Shown piece after piece: positions 41,074 through 50,094 of a stretch of 64,000 nt of DNA (positions within the stretch are counted from its first letter, which is position 1; each line of letters begins with the position of its first letter). The translations under genes and the position numbers were made by a program. Source of the DNA: Saccharothrix australiensis. Its GTDB lineage: Bacteria; Actinomycetota; Actinomycetes; Mycobacteriales; Pseudonocardiaceae. The stretch is from the NCBI RefSeq assembly GCF_003634935.1, contig NZ_RBXO01000001.1, positions 7,279,501 through 7,343,500 on the forward strand, written 5' to 3'. The notes under the pieces are model-generated. The model did no database searches. It was given only the letters and a program-made list of their open reading frames with translations, and was not told where the DNA came from.

Positions 41074-41679
41074 GTGCGATTCGTGCTGGCCTCCGCCTCC
41101 CCCGCCCGGTTGACCGTCCTCCGCAACGCCGGCGTCGAACCGGTCGTCCGGGTGTCGGGCGTGGACGAGGACGCCGTGGCCGCCGCGCTGACCGACCCCG
41201 CGCCCGCCGACCTGGTCACCGCGCTCGCCGTGGCCAAGGCCGAGGCCGTCGCGGCCGACGAGCGGGACGCCGTCGTGGTCGGCTGCGACTCGATGCTGCT
41301 CACCCCCGACGGCAGCGTCGAGGGCAAGCCCGGCGCCGTCGAGGTCGCCCGCGAGCGGTGGGCCCGGATGGCCGGCCGCACCGGCACCCTGCTGACCGGT
41401 CACGCCGTGCTGCGGGTCGCGGGTGGCGAGGTCGTCGACCGGGCCACGGACCACGAGGCCACGGTCGTCCGGTTCGGCACGCCCACCGCCGACGAGCTGG
41501 AGGCGTACCTGGCGTCCGGCGAGCCGCTGGGCGTCGCCGGCGCGTTCACGCTCGACGGCCGGGGCGGCTGGTTCGTGGACGGCATCGACGGCGACCCGTC
41601 CAGCGTGATCGGGATCAGCCTGCCGCTCACCCGCCGGCTGCTCGGCCGGATCGGCGTCCGGGTGTCCGACATCTGGTAG
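41074..41679 (+). CDS. maf: Maf-family nucleotide pyrophosphatase
   Basis: A 201-residue enzyme with the Maf signature ASASPARLTVLRNAG at the N terminus, VDEDAVAAAL, VVGCDSMLL and EGKPG, and a C-terminal GAFTLDGRGGWFVDGIDGD. It hydrolyses non-canonical or certain canonical NTPs. The order accD-accE-maf is conserved in mycobacteria. Confidence 0.92.
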   Translation: MRFVLASASPARLTVLRNAGVEPVVRVSGVDEDAVAAALTDPAPADLVTALAVAKAEAVAADERDAVVVGCDSMLLTPDGSVEGKPGAVEVARERWARMAGRTGTLLTGHAVLRVAGGEVVDRATDHEATVVRFGTPTADELEAYLASGEPLGVAGAFTLDGRGGWFVDGIDGDPSSVIGISLPLTRRLLGRIGVRVSDIW

Positions 41680-41708
41680 CCGTTGTCACATTTCCGCTGA
41701 TCGGGGAA

Positions 41709-41738
41709 GCTCCCCCGGACGCACCGCGTTGGGGGAGC
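41709..41738. other. Hairpin downstream of maf
   Basis: GCTCCCCC (41709-41716) pairs perfectly with GGGGGAGC (41731-41738) over a 14-nt loop. It is about 30 bp after maf and ahead of the symporter gene; it may end the maf message. Confidence 0.5.
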
Positions 41739-41852
41739 CGATGAACGAATTGCTGACGCGCCGCCGTCACATCGACTTCGGGCGCAGGACGAACACGGGC
41801 TGTCACGGCTGACCGCCGTCCCCGTCACGTCCCCGCACACCCCGGAGCCGAC

Positions 41853-43172
41853 ATGTCGTTCATCCGCACCTACACCAAGCCGAAGGTCTTCGGCGTCACG
41901 GTGCTCGCCGCCCTCGTCCTGGGAGCGCTCGCGGGCTACTTGGCGAAGACCGCGGGACTGGCCTGGCTGACCACCACCCTGGAGAAGGTCGGCGACGTCT
42001 TCACCAGCCTCCTCCAGTTCACGGTCATCCCCCTCGTCTTCACGGCGATCGTCGTCGGCATCACCAGCCTCCGCAGGCTCGGCGGCTCCCGCGCCGCCCG
42101 GCTCGGCGGGAAGACCCTGCTGTGGTTCGCCCTGACGTCGCTGATCGCCGTGCTCGTCGGCCTGGTGATCGCGCTGGTGTTCAAGCCGGGCACGGGTGTC
42201 CAGGTGACCCCGAGCGAGGCCGCGGTCAAGCGGCTGGCCAGTCGGGACGGCGGCTCGTGGAGCACGCTGCTGGACACGCTGGTGCCGTCCAACCTCTTCA
42301 GCGCCTTCACCGAGGGCAAGGTGCTCCAGGTCGTCTTCATCGCGATCCTGGTCGGGTTCGCCGCCTACGCGCTCGGCGAGAAGGCCGCGCCGTTCGTCAA
42401 CCTCACCCGCTCGGCGTTCGACCTGATCCAGAAGATCGTCGGCTGGATCATCCTGCTCGCGCCGCTGGGCGTGTTCGGCCTCATCGGCACCGCGTTCGCG
42501 ACCTACGGCAACTCGTTCGTCGGACCGCTGTTCAGCCTGATCGCGACGGTCTACGGCGGCACGCTGTTCGTGCTGTTCGTGGTGTACCCGGTGCTGCTGC
42601 GGTTCGTCGGCAAGGTCAGCCCCGTCACGTTCTTCAGCAAGGCGTGGACGGCCATCCAGTTCGCGTTCGTGTCCCGCTCGTCCGGCGCGACGCTGCCGCT
42701 GAGCCGCCAGACCGCCGCCAACCTGGGCGTCGACAGCGACTACGCGTCGTTCGCCGTGCCGCTGGGCACCACCACCAAGATGGACGGCTGCGCCGCCGTG
42801 TACCCGGCGATCGCGACGGTGTTCATCGCGAACCTGTTCGGCATCCAGCTCGGCGTGTGGCAGTACGTGGCGATCGTCGCGGTGGCCGTGTTCGGCGCGC
42901 TGGCGACGGCGGGCACCACCGGCTGGTTCACCATGCTGACCCTGACGCTGGGCGCGGTGAACCTGCCGCCGGAGGTCATCGCGACCGGGGTGGCCGTGGT
43001 GTACGCGATCGACCCGATCCTGGACATGGTCCGCACCGCCACCAACGTGGCCGGGCAGATCGCGGTGCCGGTGCTGGTCGCCCGCTCGGAGGGCCTGCTG
43101 GACGACGAGGTGCTGCGCACGCCGAGCACCCCGCCGCTGCTCGACGGCCCGCGCGAGGCCGTGCCCGCCTGA
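41853..43172 (+). CDS. Dicarboxylate/amino acid:cation symporter (DAACS)
   Basis: A 439-residue transporter with the fold of GltP/DctA: membrane segments throughout the first 230 residues (FGVTVLAALVLGALAGYLA, QFTVIPLVFTAIVVGITSL), the serine-rich hairpin region FVSRSSGATLPLSRQ, the TM7 motif GTTTKMDGCAAVYP (N-M-D-G variant, K before MDG) and a cation/substrate region AVVYAIDPILDMVRTATNV. It imports dicarboxylates or acidic amino acids with sodium or protons. No regulator adjoins it. Confidence 0.92.
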   Translation: MSFIRTYTKPKVFGVTVLAALVLGALAGYLAKTAGLAWLTTTLEKVGDVFTSLLQFTVIPLVFTAIVVGITSLRRLGGSRAARLGGKTLLWFALTSLIAVLVGLVIALVFKPGTGVQVTPSEAAVKRLASRDGGSWSTLLDTLVPSNLFSAFTEGKVLQVVFIAILVGFAAYALGEKAAPFVNLTRSAFDLIQKIVGWIILLAPLGVFGLIGTAFATYGNSFVGPLFSLIATVYGGTLFVLFVVYPVLLRFVGKVSPVTFFSKAWTAIQFAFVSRSSGATLPLSRQTAANLGVDSDYASFAVPLGTTTKMDGCAAVYPAIATVFIANLFGIQLGVWQYVAIVAVAVFGALATAGTTGWFTMLTLTLGAVNLPPEVIATGVAVVYAIDPILDMVRTATNVAGQIAVPVLVARSEGLLDDEVLRTPSTPPLLDGPREAVPA

Positions 43173-43197
43173 CGGACCCCGTCCGCCACCACCGCTC

Positions 43198-43235
43198 CGG
43201 GCCGGCCGGGTCCGCCGACGGACCCGGCCGGCCCG
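43198..43235 (+). terminator. Strong hairpin terminator after the symporter gene
   Basis: A perfect 17-bp stem (43198-43214 with 43219-43235) and a 4-nt loop CCGA. Placed 26 bp after the symporter stop codon. The following 320 bp (43236-43555) up to accA hold no convincing gene; a 69-codon minus-strand frame there has ordinary composition and no ribosome site. Confidence 0.85.
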
Positions 43236-43555
43236 TTCCGCGCACCCACCCGGTCACTCGTCCACACGGCACTCGACCGCAGGTCGTTCGGCAGCGGACA
43301 CGATCGACGGCAGAAAGATCGGCGGGAGCGGCGTCCGGCGGTCGGGTGTTCGGCTGACCGAAGCTTCCGCCGGGGCCGGACCAGGGCCGGCGCGGGCAGG
43401 GCACGCCAGGAGCAGCGGCGCCGCGCGCGGCCGTGCCACGATGGCGATCGTCCCCACCCGCACGTGAGCTGTCTCTCCGCACCCGGTTACCGACGGGTCA
43501 CTAAACTTCCCGCCGTTGCCACTTCCGTACCAGCGTTGCCAGGAGGTAGGACGTC

Positions 43556-45319
43556 GTGTCGCTGCGCAAGGTCCTCGTCGCCAACCGCGGCGAGATCGCC
43601 GTCCGGGTCATCCGCGCCTGCCGGGACGCGGGTCTGGCCAGTGTCGCCGTGTACGCGGACCCGGATCGCGACGCGCCGTTCGTCCGGCTCGCCGACGAGG
43701 CGTTCGCCCTGGGCGGCGGCACGCCGGGCGAGAGCTACCTGTCGTCGGACAAGCTGCTGGACGTGGCCAAGCGCGCCGGCGCGGACTCGGTGCACCCCGG
43801 CTACGGCTTCCTGTCCGAGAACGCCGACTTCGCGCAGGCCGTCCTGGACGCGGGCCTGACCTGGATCGGGCCGACCCCGCAGGCGATCCGCGACCTGGGC
43901 GACAAGGTGACCGCGCGGCACATCGCGCTGCGCGCGGGCGCGCCGCTGGTGCCCGGCACCAAGGACCCGGTGTCCGGCCCGGACGAGGTGGTCGCGTTCG
44001 CACGGGAGCACGGCCTGCCGGTGGCGATCAAGGCGGCGTTCGGCGGCGGCGGGCGCGGCCTGAAGGTGGCCCGCACGCTGGAGGAGATCCCCGAGCTGTT
44101 CGACAGCGCGGTGCGCGAGGCCGTCACGGCGTTCGGGCGCGGCGAGTGCTTCGTCGAGCGCTACCTGGACAAGCCACGCCACGTGGAGGCGCAGGTGCTG
44201 GCCGACCAGCACGGCAACGTGGTGGTCGTCGGCACGCGCGACTGCTCGCTCCAGCGCCGCCACCAGAAGCTGGTGGAGGAGGCGCCCGCCCCGTTCCTGA
44301 CCGACGAGCAGCGCGCGGCGATCCACACCTCGGCGCGGGCGATCTGCCGGGAGGCCGGCTACCACGGCGCGGGCACCGTCGAGTACCTGGTCGCGCTGGA
44401 CGGCACGATCTCGTTCCTGGAGGTCAACACGCGCCTCCAGGTCGAGCACCCGGTCAGCGAGGAGACCGCGGGCATCGACCTGGTGCGCGAGCAGTTCCGC
44501 ATCGCGGCGGGCGAGCGGCTGCGCTTCACCGAGGACCCGACCCCGCGCGGCCACTCGATCGAGTTCCGGATCAACGGCGAGGACGCGGGCCGGAACTTCC
44601 TGCCCGCGCCGGGCACGGTGACGCGGTTCGTCGCGCCGGCCGGCCCCGGCGTCCGGGTGGACGCGGGCGTGGAGAGCGGCACCGTCATCGGCGGCCAGTT
44701 CGACTCGCTGCTGGCGAAGCTGATCGTCACCGGCGAGGACCGCGCGCAGGCCCTGGAGCGGGCGCGGCGCGCCCTGGACGAGATGGTCGTGGAGGGCATG
44801 GCGACCGTCCTGCCGTTCCACCGGCGCGTCGTGCGCGACCCGGCCTTCGTCGGCACGGGCGACGGCTTCACCGTGCACACGCGGTGGATCGAGACCGAGT
44901 TCGACAACACCGTCGAGCCGTTCACCGACGCCGCCGAGGCCGGGGCGGACGAGCCGCGCCAGACCGTGGTCGTCGAGGTCGGCGGGCGGCGGCTGGAGGT
45001 GTCGCTGCCCGGTGACCTCGCCGTGGCCGCGACGCCGAGGGCCGGTGCGGCGAAGGCCAAGCCGCGCACGCGCGCCGGCGGCCGGGGCGGTGCGGCGGCG
45101 TCCGGCGACGCGGTCACCGCGCCCATGCAGGGCACCATCGTGAAGGTCGCCGTGGAGGACGGCGCGCAGGTCGAGGCGGGCGACCTGATCGTGGTGCTGG
45201 AGGCCATGAAGATGGAGAACCCGGTGACCGCGCACAAGGCGGGCACCGTGACCGGCCTCTCGGCCGAGCCCGGCGCGACGGTCACCCAGGGCACCGTCCT
45301 GTGCGAGCTGAAGGAATAG
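43556..45319 (+). CDS. accA: Acyl-CoA carboxylase alpha subunit (biotin carboxylase + BCCP, AccA3 type)
   Basis: A 587-residue protein from a GTG after AGGAGG. Biotin carboxylase covers about 1-450: KVLVANRGEIAVRVIRACRD, GYGFLSENADFAQAV, ATP-binding KAAFGGGGRGLKVA, EVNTRLQVEHPVSEETAGID and RINGEDAGRNFLPAPG. After a Gly/Ala/Arg linker comes the biotinyl domain, with EAMKMEN and the biotin-carrying K552. It loads CO2 on biotin for AccD5-type beta subunits. Biotin comes from BirA at 37466-38248. Equivalent to accA3 in mycobacteria. Confidence 0.95.
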   Translation: MSLRKVLVANRGEIAVRVIRACRDAGLASVAVYADPDRDAPFVRLADEAFALGGGTPGESYLSSDKLLDVAKRAGADSVHPGYGFLSENADFAQAVLDAGLTWIGPTPQAIRDLGDKVTARHIALRAGAPLVPGTKDPVSGPDEVVAFAREHGLPVAIKAAFGGGGRGLKVARTLEEIPELFDSAVREAVTAFGRGECFVERYLDKPRHVEAQVLADQHGNVVVVGTRDCSLQRRHQKLVEEAPAPFLTDEQRAAIHTSARAICREAGYHGAGTVEYLVALDGTISFLEVNTRLQVEHPVSEETAGIDLVREQFRIAAGERLRFTEDPTPRGHSIEFRINGEDAGRNFLPAPGTVTRFVAPAGPGVRVDAGVESGTVIGGQFDSLLAKLIVTGEDRAQALERARRALDEMVVEGMATVLPFHRRVVRDPAFVGTGDGFTVHTRWIETEFDNTVEPFTDAAEAGADEPRQTVVVEVGGRRLEVSLPGDLAVAATPRAGAAKAKPRTRAGGRGGAAASGDAVTAPMQGTIVKVAVEDGAQVEAGDLIVVLEAMKMENPVTAHKAGTVTGLSAEPGATVTQGTVLCELKE

Positions 45320-45329
45320 GCTCTGCGGC

Positions 45330-45722
45330 GTGGACGAGCGGGGCATCCGGGTCGGCGACGCCGAGCGCGAGCAGGCGCTCCGGCTGCTCGGCGAGCACCT
45401 GGGCGAGGGTCGGCTGGACGTCGACGAGTACGGCGACCGGTCGGCCCGCGTGACCACCGCGAAGACCCGCGAGGAGCTGCTGGCGCTGTTCCGGGACCTG
45501 CCCGAGCCGCAGCCCCGGTTCGCGCGGGTCGCCCCGCTGCCGTCGCCCGCCGCGCCGGTCCGACGCGGTTCCCGGCTCGACCCGAGGGTGGTCGCGGGCG
45601 TCGTGCCCGTGGTCGGCATCGCGTGCGTGGTGCTGTTCCTCACGGGGTTCCGGAACCCGCTGATCTTCCTGCTGGTGCCGGCGGTCGCCCTGCTGGTCGG
45701 ACGGCTGGGTGACCGGCGTTGA
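45330..45722 (+). CDS. DUF1707 domain membrane protein
   Basis: A 130-residue protein starting 10 bp after accA. The N-terminal DUF1707 (RVGDAEREQALRLLGEHLGEGRLDVDEY, split here only by wording) has the typical G-D-A-E-R-E pattern and LDVDEYGDR; the C terminus has two membrane segments near VVAGVVPVVGIACVVLFLT and LIFLLVPAVALLVG. Function unknown; common in actinobacteria. Confidence 0.88.
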   Translation: MDERGIRVGDAEREQALRLLGEHLGEGRLDVDEYGDRSARVTTAKTREELLALFRDLPEPQPRFARVAPLPSPAAPVRRGSRLDPRVVAGVVPVVGIACVVLFLTGFRNPLIFLLVPAVALLVGRLGDRR

Positions 45723-45786
45723 GGCTCGGGTGGGTCGGGCGACCGGTGTCGGGGTCCCCGCCGCGCGAACGGCCGGGTGACGGGCG

Positions 45787-46380
45787 TTGAGGCTCCTGCT
45801 GCTCGACCTGGACGGCGTGCTCCGCACGTTCGGCCCGGATCACCCGATCGAGGACGACTTCGGGTTGCCGCGCGGCACGCTGGCGTCGGTGGCGTTCTCG
45901 CTGGCCGGGCCGGCCCTGGTCGGCGAGGTGTCCGACGAGGAGTGGCGGGCCGCCGTGCGCGACCGGCTCGCCGACGACCTCGGCCCGGCCGCCGCGCGGG
46001 CCGCGGTGGCGGCCTGGAGCCGGGTGGGCGAGGTCGTCCCGGAGGCGTTGGCGCTGGTCCGGGAGGTCCGGCGGCGACACCGCGTCGTGCTGTTCAGCAA
46101 CGCCACCACCCGGCTGCCGGACGACCTGCGCGCGCTCGGCCTCGACCGCGAGGTGGACGACGTCGTGACGTCGGCGCTGATCGGGGCGGCCAAGCCGACC
46201 GCGGCGGCGTTCCGGCGGGCGTTGGCGCAGGTCGGGGCGACCGCCGAGGAGACCGTGTTCTGCGACGACCGTGCCGACAACGCCGCGGGCGCGGTCGCGG
46301 TGGGCATCGACGGGGTGCACGTGCCGGACGTGGCGGCGCTGCGCGCGGCGCTGGCCGACCGGGGGCTGCTCGGTGGCTGA
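45787..46380 (+). CDS. HAD-superfamily hydrolase
   Basis: A 197-residue HAD phosphatase-like protein, apparently from a TTG at 45787. Motif I is LLDLDGVLRTF (D, x, D), motif II VLFSNAT, motif III lysine in AAKPTAAAFRRAL, motif IV FCDDRADNAAGA. The cap is short and helical. The substrate is unknown. It overlaps the next small gene by 8 bp. Confidence 0.88.
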   Translation: MRLLLLDLDGVLRTFGPDHPIEDDFGLPRGTLASVAFSLAGPALVGEVSDEEWRAAVRDRLADDLGPAAARAAVAAWSRVGEVVPEALALVREVRRRHRVVLFSNATTRLPDDLRALGLDREVDDVVTSALIGAAKPTAAAFRRALAQVGATAEETVFCDDRADNAAGAVAVGIDGVHVPDVAALRAALADRGLLGG

Positions 46381-46618
46381 CTTCCTGCTCCTCGTGCTGC
46401 ACGACCGGGACGAGGCCGAGGAGCTGGCGCGCGGGCTCCGCGCCGCCGGCTGGGCGCCCTGCGCCGTGCACAAGGACCTGCTGGCGGGCGAGGACGACGC
46501 CGAGGACGCCGACTGGGTGGTCGAGGTGGCCACCGCGCCGGGCGGCGCGCCCGCCCACACCCGGCGCGCGGAGTTGGAGGCGCTGCTCGAACCGCGCGAC
46601 GGGTTCGTGACGGACTGA
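46373..46618 (+). CDS. Small hypothetical protein (ribonuclease E inhibitor RraB-like outline)
   Basis: An 81-residue acidic protein (GTG at 46373) beginning VADFLLLVLHDRDEAEELAR and containing GWAPCAVHKDLLAGEDDAED and a strand WVVEVATAP. The alternating strand-helix plan recalls small RraB-like or ferredoxin-like folds, but I do not recognise a family with certainty. It is co-translated with the HAD gene. Confidence 0.7.
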   Translation: MADFLLLVLHDRDEAEELARGLRAAGWAPCAVHKDLLAGEDDAEDADWVVEVATAPGGAPAHTRRAELEALLEPRDGFVTD

Positions 46619-46714
46619 TCCCGCGCTCACCGCACGGGTGAACTCCGCCACCCACGAACGGGTGAAATCCGGTCAGCGCCACCTCCGGCCGTCCGGACGC
46701 CTAGTGTCGACCGG

Positions 46715-47245
46715 ATGGAGCCGGTGCCGCTCGACGCGGGCGCGTTCACCCTCGACCAGCTGACGGTCGCCGACGGGCCGGCCCTGCTCGCCGCCCTGGC
46801 GGACGGGGAGATCCGGCGGCGGCTGCCCGGCTACGCGTTGGCCGACGCGGACGCCGCGCGGGCGTTCATCGGGTTCCGCGCCTGGCAGTGGGCCACCGGC
46901 GAGCGGTTCTCGTGGGCGGTGCGGGACGCGGGCGGCGCGCTCGCGGGCGAGGTCGGGCTGCGCGACGTGAACCCGCGCGACCGGGCGGTGTCGGTGTTCT
47001 GCTGGACCGCCGCGGCGCACCGGGGCCGCGGGGTGGCGGCGACCGCGCTGACCGCCGCGCTGCGGTACGCCTTCGACGTCGCGGGCGCGCACCGGGTGGG
47101 CTACCGGCACGCCGCGGGCAACCACGGGTCCCGCCGGGTGGCCGAGAAGTGCGGTTTCACGCTGGAGGGCACGTCGCGCGGCGCCGAACTCGTCGACGGG
47201 CGGCACCACGACCTGCTCCAGTGGTACCGGCTCGCCACCGACTAG
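46715..47245 (+). CDS. GNAT family N-acetyltransferase
   Basis: A 176-residue acetyltransferase of the RimJ/RimL-like group. Acetyl-CoA binding lies in AAHRGRGVAATALTAALRYAF (the RGxG/A loop), and the C-terminal NHGSRRVAEKCGFTLEGTSR is the N-x-x-S-xx-V-xEK-x-GF motif of this group. It is followed by a second, related gene. Substrate unknown. Confidence 0.9.
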   Translation: MEPVPLDAGAFTLDQLTVADGPALLAALADGEIRRRLPGYALADADAARAFIGFRAWQWATGERFSWAVRDAGGALAGEVGLRDVNPRDRAVSVFCWTAAAHRGRGVAATALTAALRYAFDVAGAHRVGYRHAAGNHGSRRVAEKCGFTLEGTSRGAELVDGRHHDLLQWYRLATD

Positions 47246-47256
47246 TCTCCCGCGTC

Positions 47257-47697
47257 GTGGAGCCGGTCGAGGTCAACGCGGGCGAGTACTACCTGCGGCA
47301 GCTGCGCGACGACGACCGGGTGGACGACCGGGCCCCGTTGGTCGCGGGCGGCAGGTTCACCGGGACGGGTGAAGCCGGCGCGCACATCGCCGAACGGCGA
47401 CGGCAGTGGGAAGCCGACGAGACGTGCTCGTGGGCGATCTGTGAACAGTCGTCGAACACCGCGATCGGCGAGATCGCGCTGTCGACCGACGGCGAACTGT
47501 TCTGCTGGGTCGCGCCGGACCAGCGCGGGAATGGCGTCGCGACGCGCGTGACCGCCGCCGTCTGCGGGTTCGGGTTCGGTTTTCTCGACCTCGACCGGAT
47601 CGTGGTCGAACCGCCCGACAATGCGGCCGAGCGGGTCGCGCACAAATGCGGCTTCCGCCACGTCGGTTCACGTGGGGTGTGGATGCGGCTACGGTAG
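47257..47697 (+). CDS. GNAT family N-acetyltransferase (paralogue)
   Basis: A 146-residue protein from a GTG 11 bp after the previous acetyltransferase. It keeps DQRGNGVATRVTAAVCGFGF (acetyl-CoA loop) and NAAERVAHKCGFRHVG at the end, but is shorter and starts with a divergent N-terminal half (YYLRQLRDDDRVDDRAP). Likely arose by duplication and drift. Confidence 0.85.
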   Translation: MEPVEVNAGEYYLRQLRDDDRVDDRAPLVAGGRFTGTGEAGAHIAERRRQWEADETCSWAICEQSSNTAIGEIALSTDGELFCWVAPDQRGNGVATRVTAAVCGFGFGFLDLDRIVVEPPDNAAERVAHKCGFRHVGSRGVWMRLR

Positions 47698-47703
47698 GTG
47701 CTC

Positions 47704-48288
47704 ATGAGGGCTGCACGCCTGATCGTCGCGCTGACCGCATCGACGCTCGTAGCGTGCACGCCCTTACCCGAGAAGAAGGCCGACGGCCTTCCCGACGGGT
47801 CACTCAACGTGACCACGACCACCCAGCTGTCGCTGCCGCCGCGCCCGAGGGAGCTCCGGCTGGACGACGTGGACCCGTGCGCGGTGCTCTCGGCGGAGCA
47901 GCGGACGCAGCTGAGCTTGGACAACCCGCCCGGCGCGTACGTGGAACCCGGCTTCGGCAACGCGCGGGCGTGCACCATGCGGAGCAACATCAGCGGCAAC
48001 GTGGTCCGCCTCGCGCTGGTCACCGTGGAGGGCGTCGGCGTGTGGCTGTCGGAGAACGCGCAGGTCGACGCGCGGTCGACGGCGGTGGCCGGTTTTCCGG
48101 CGCTGATCGTGCGCACGCCCGGCCTGGAGGAGATGTGCACCGTGGAAGTCGACGTCGCGGAAGGGCAGTTCCTGGACGTGATGTTCCGCGACGGCGGCAA
48201 CAAGGCCAGGATGAAACAGGACTTCCTCTGCGAAGGCGCGCAACGCACGGCAGAAGCGGCGGTCGCCGGTTTGCTGCAACGGGGCTGA
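47704..48288 (+). CDS. DUF3558 family lipoprotein
   Basis: A 194-residue protein from the ATG at 47704. The signal peptide ends in the lipobox LVAC with C19 as lipid site. The mature part carries DVDPCAVLSAEQRTQL, TMRSNISGN, VAGFPALIV and a disulfide-like cysteine near DFLCEGAQR, matching DUF3558 (PF12079), a family of secreted actinobacterial lipoproteins. It begins the type VII-associated cluster with the three genes that follow. Confidence 0.85.
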   Translation: MRAARLIVALTASTLVACTPLPEKKADGLPDGSLNVTTTTQLSLPPRPRELRLDDVDPCAVLSAEQRTQLSLDNPPGAYVEPGFGNARACTMRSNISGNVVRLALVTVEGVGVWLSENAQVDARSTAVAGFPALIVRTPGLEEMCTVEVDVAEGQFLDVMFRDGGNKARMKQDFLCEGAQRTAEAAVAGLLQRG

Positions 48289-48403
48289 CCCACGTGGGGG
48301 ATGTCGGCTGCAACCACTCCCCGCTGTCGGACCTGATGGCTAAAGTGACCTCGCTGACGCAACACGCCGGACATCGGGCAGCGGAATGACGGGGAGGACG
48401 TCC

Positions 48404-48781
48404 ATGCCGTCGGAAGACCACGGTCATGGTGGGGACACCGGCGGCACGCCGCCGCTGTCGCACACCCTGAGCGTGGAACCCACCGCGATACCCAGTCTCC
48501 GCAGCGCGTTCGCGGGCGCGTTGACCAAGTTGGACAAGCAGATCGAGCTGGCGATCACCGAGGTCAGGGTCCGCCCCTGGGCGGGTGACCCGGTCAGCGC
48601 GGACGCCGCCGACCGGTTCAACGACCGGTCCGTCGAGTCGGGCGACTCGGCGCTGGCCGCGTTGCAGAGCTACCAGCAGCAGCTCAAGGGCGCGATGGAC
48701 GCGTTGACGCTGGTGGAGCAGCAGTACCGGTCCATCGAGGACGACAACACCGGGTTGATGGAGCAGCAAGGCGGCTGCTGA
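48404..48781 (+). CDS. PE/WXG-like helical protein of the EspG operon
   Basis: I chose the ATG at 48404 (six bases after GGGGAGG) over the one at 48386, giving 125 residues. After a Gly/His-rich start it has two helices (LRSAFAGALTKLDKQIELAI and ALAALQSYQQQLKGAMDALT) divided by VRPWAGDPVSADAADRFNDR, which looks like the first half of a PE/PPE or WXG pair. It ends GLMEQQGGC. It lies just ahead of the PPE-like gene and may be its dimer partner. Confidence 0.7.
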   Translation: MPSEDHGHGGDTGGTPPLSHTLSVEPTAIPSLRSAFAGALTKLDKQIELAITEVRVRPWAGDPVSADAADRFNDRSVESGDSALAALQSYQQQLKGAMDALTLVEQQYRSIEDDNTGLMEQQGGC

Positions 48782-48807
48782 GCCCGCCGCAGGCAAGGGG
48801 AATCTTC

Positions 48808-50094
48808 ATGCCCGATGGGCACCGCTGGAGCGGGTACAGCCACGAAGAGCTCTACGAGAAGATCAACGCCGGGCCGGGCCCGCAGGCGTCCCACGCGTCG
48901 ATCGAGCGCTGGGAGGGCGTCTCGGCCGCGCTGGCCGAGATCAACTCCGAGCTGCACGCGGGTGTGCTGCGGTCCGGCGCGACGTGGGAGGGCGCGGCGG
49001 CCGACCAGGCGCGCACGGGCATGAACCCGTTAGCCGCGTGGGCGGACGACGCCCGCGGCGGCGCGGAGATCATGCGCCTGTCGGCGGAGCTACAGGCCGA
49101 CTACATCGCGAAGGCCCGCGCCGACATGCCGCCGCCGGTCAAGGTGACGGCGGAGGACCCCGGTCTGCTGCTGACCGGCCTGACGCACCTCGTGGGCGGC
49201 CAGACCGACTACGAGAAGCAGGAGAAGGCGCACAACGCGGCCGAGCAGCGGGCCCGCGAGGTGATGACCACCTACGCGTCGTCCACGACGTCGAACGTCA
49301 ACACCCTCGGCCAGTTCCACCAGCCGCCGCAGCTGGTCGTCACGACCACCGAGGTGGTGCGGAACGACCAGCCCGGCGTGGGCGCGCCCGTCTTCCACGG
49401 CGGCGGTCCGCGCGGCGGGCGCGGTGCCGGCCGCGGGCGGGGCAGGCACGGTGGCCGGGTCGGCCGGGGCTGGCAGCCGTCGCAGCCGGCGCAGCCCAGG
49501 CCCGCCACCCAGCCCGGCGGCGCGACGACGAACCCGTCGACGTCCGTCGGCACGACCAACCCCAGCTCGTCGACCCGGCCGGCGAACAGCGTGCCCACCG
49601 GCGCGCCGGGCCACCCGGCGCTCGGTCCGGGCGGCGTGGTCGGCGGCGTCGCGGGCGGCGGCGTCGCCGGCGGTCGCGACCGCGACCGCCGGAAGTCGTC
49701 CGACACCACCACCGCCGAGCAGCACCAGGGCGCCAACGCGGCGACCGACCCGCTGCTCGGGCGCGGCAGCGGCACGACGACGATCAGCTCGGCGGAGTTC
49801 GGCGCGCTCGCCGCGACCAACGCCCACCACGTCGCGGCCGGTCCCGGCGCCTCGCCCGGCGGACCGCTCGCCGCGGGCCAGCAGGGCGGCAACGACACCG
49901 TCCACAAGCGGACGGTCGCGACGCCGGGGCCGCAGCAGGCGTTCGACCCGTTCGGCGGGCTGGGCCGCGCGCGGGCCGAGGAGGAAGAGGACGGCGAGCA
50001 CGACGGCGCCGACTACCTCCGGGAGACCGACGACATCTACGGCATCGGCGGGACCGTCTCGCCACCGGTGATCGGGGAGAGCACCCTTCGCTGA
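48808..50094 (+). CDS. PPE-like type VII secretion substrate
   Basis: A 428-residue protein. Residues 1-180 are helical with WSGYSHEELYEKINAGPGPQ, WEGVSAALAEINSELHAGVL and the WEGAAADQARTGM turn, as in PPE-family proteins (WXG-type motif SGATWEGAAA). The rest is a Gly/Pro/Thr-rich low-order region with RGGRGAGRGRGRHGGR and a conserved acidic end (YLRETDDIYGIGGT). ESX substrates of this plan are handed to the secretion machine by EspG, whose gene follows with a TGATG overlap. Confidence 0.8.
   Translation: MPDGHRWSGYSHEELYEKINAGPGPQASHASIERWEGVSAALAEINSELHAGVLRSGATWEGAAADQARTGMNPLAAWADDARGGAEIMRLSAELQADYIAKARADMPPPVKVTAEDPGLLLTGLTHLVGGQTDYEKQEKAHNAAEQRAREVMTTYASSTTSNVNTLGQFHQPPQLVVTTTEVVRNDQPGVGAPVFHGGGPRGGRGAGRGRGRHGGRVGRGWQPSQPAQPRPATQPGGATTNPSTSVGTTNPSSSTRPANSVPTGAPGHPALGPGGVVGGVAGGGVAGGRDRDRRKSSDTTTAEQHQGANAATDPLLGRGSGTTTISSAEFGALAATNAHHVAAGPGASPGGPLAAGQQGGNDTVHKRTVATPGPQQAFDPFGGLGRARAEEEEDGEHDGADYLRETDDIYGIGGTVSPPVIGESTLR

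Noticed and set aside
43254..43463. A 69-codon minus-strand frame between the symporter and accA
   Set aside because: No ribosome site, no family pattern, ordinary composition. It may be real but cannot be supported.
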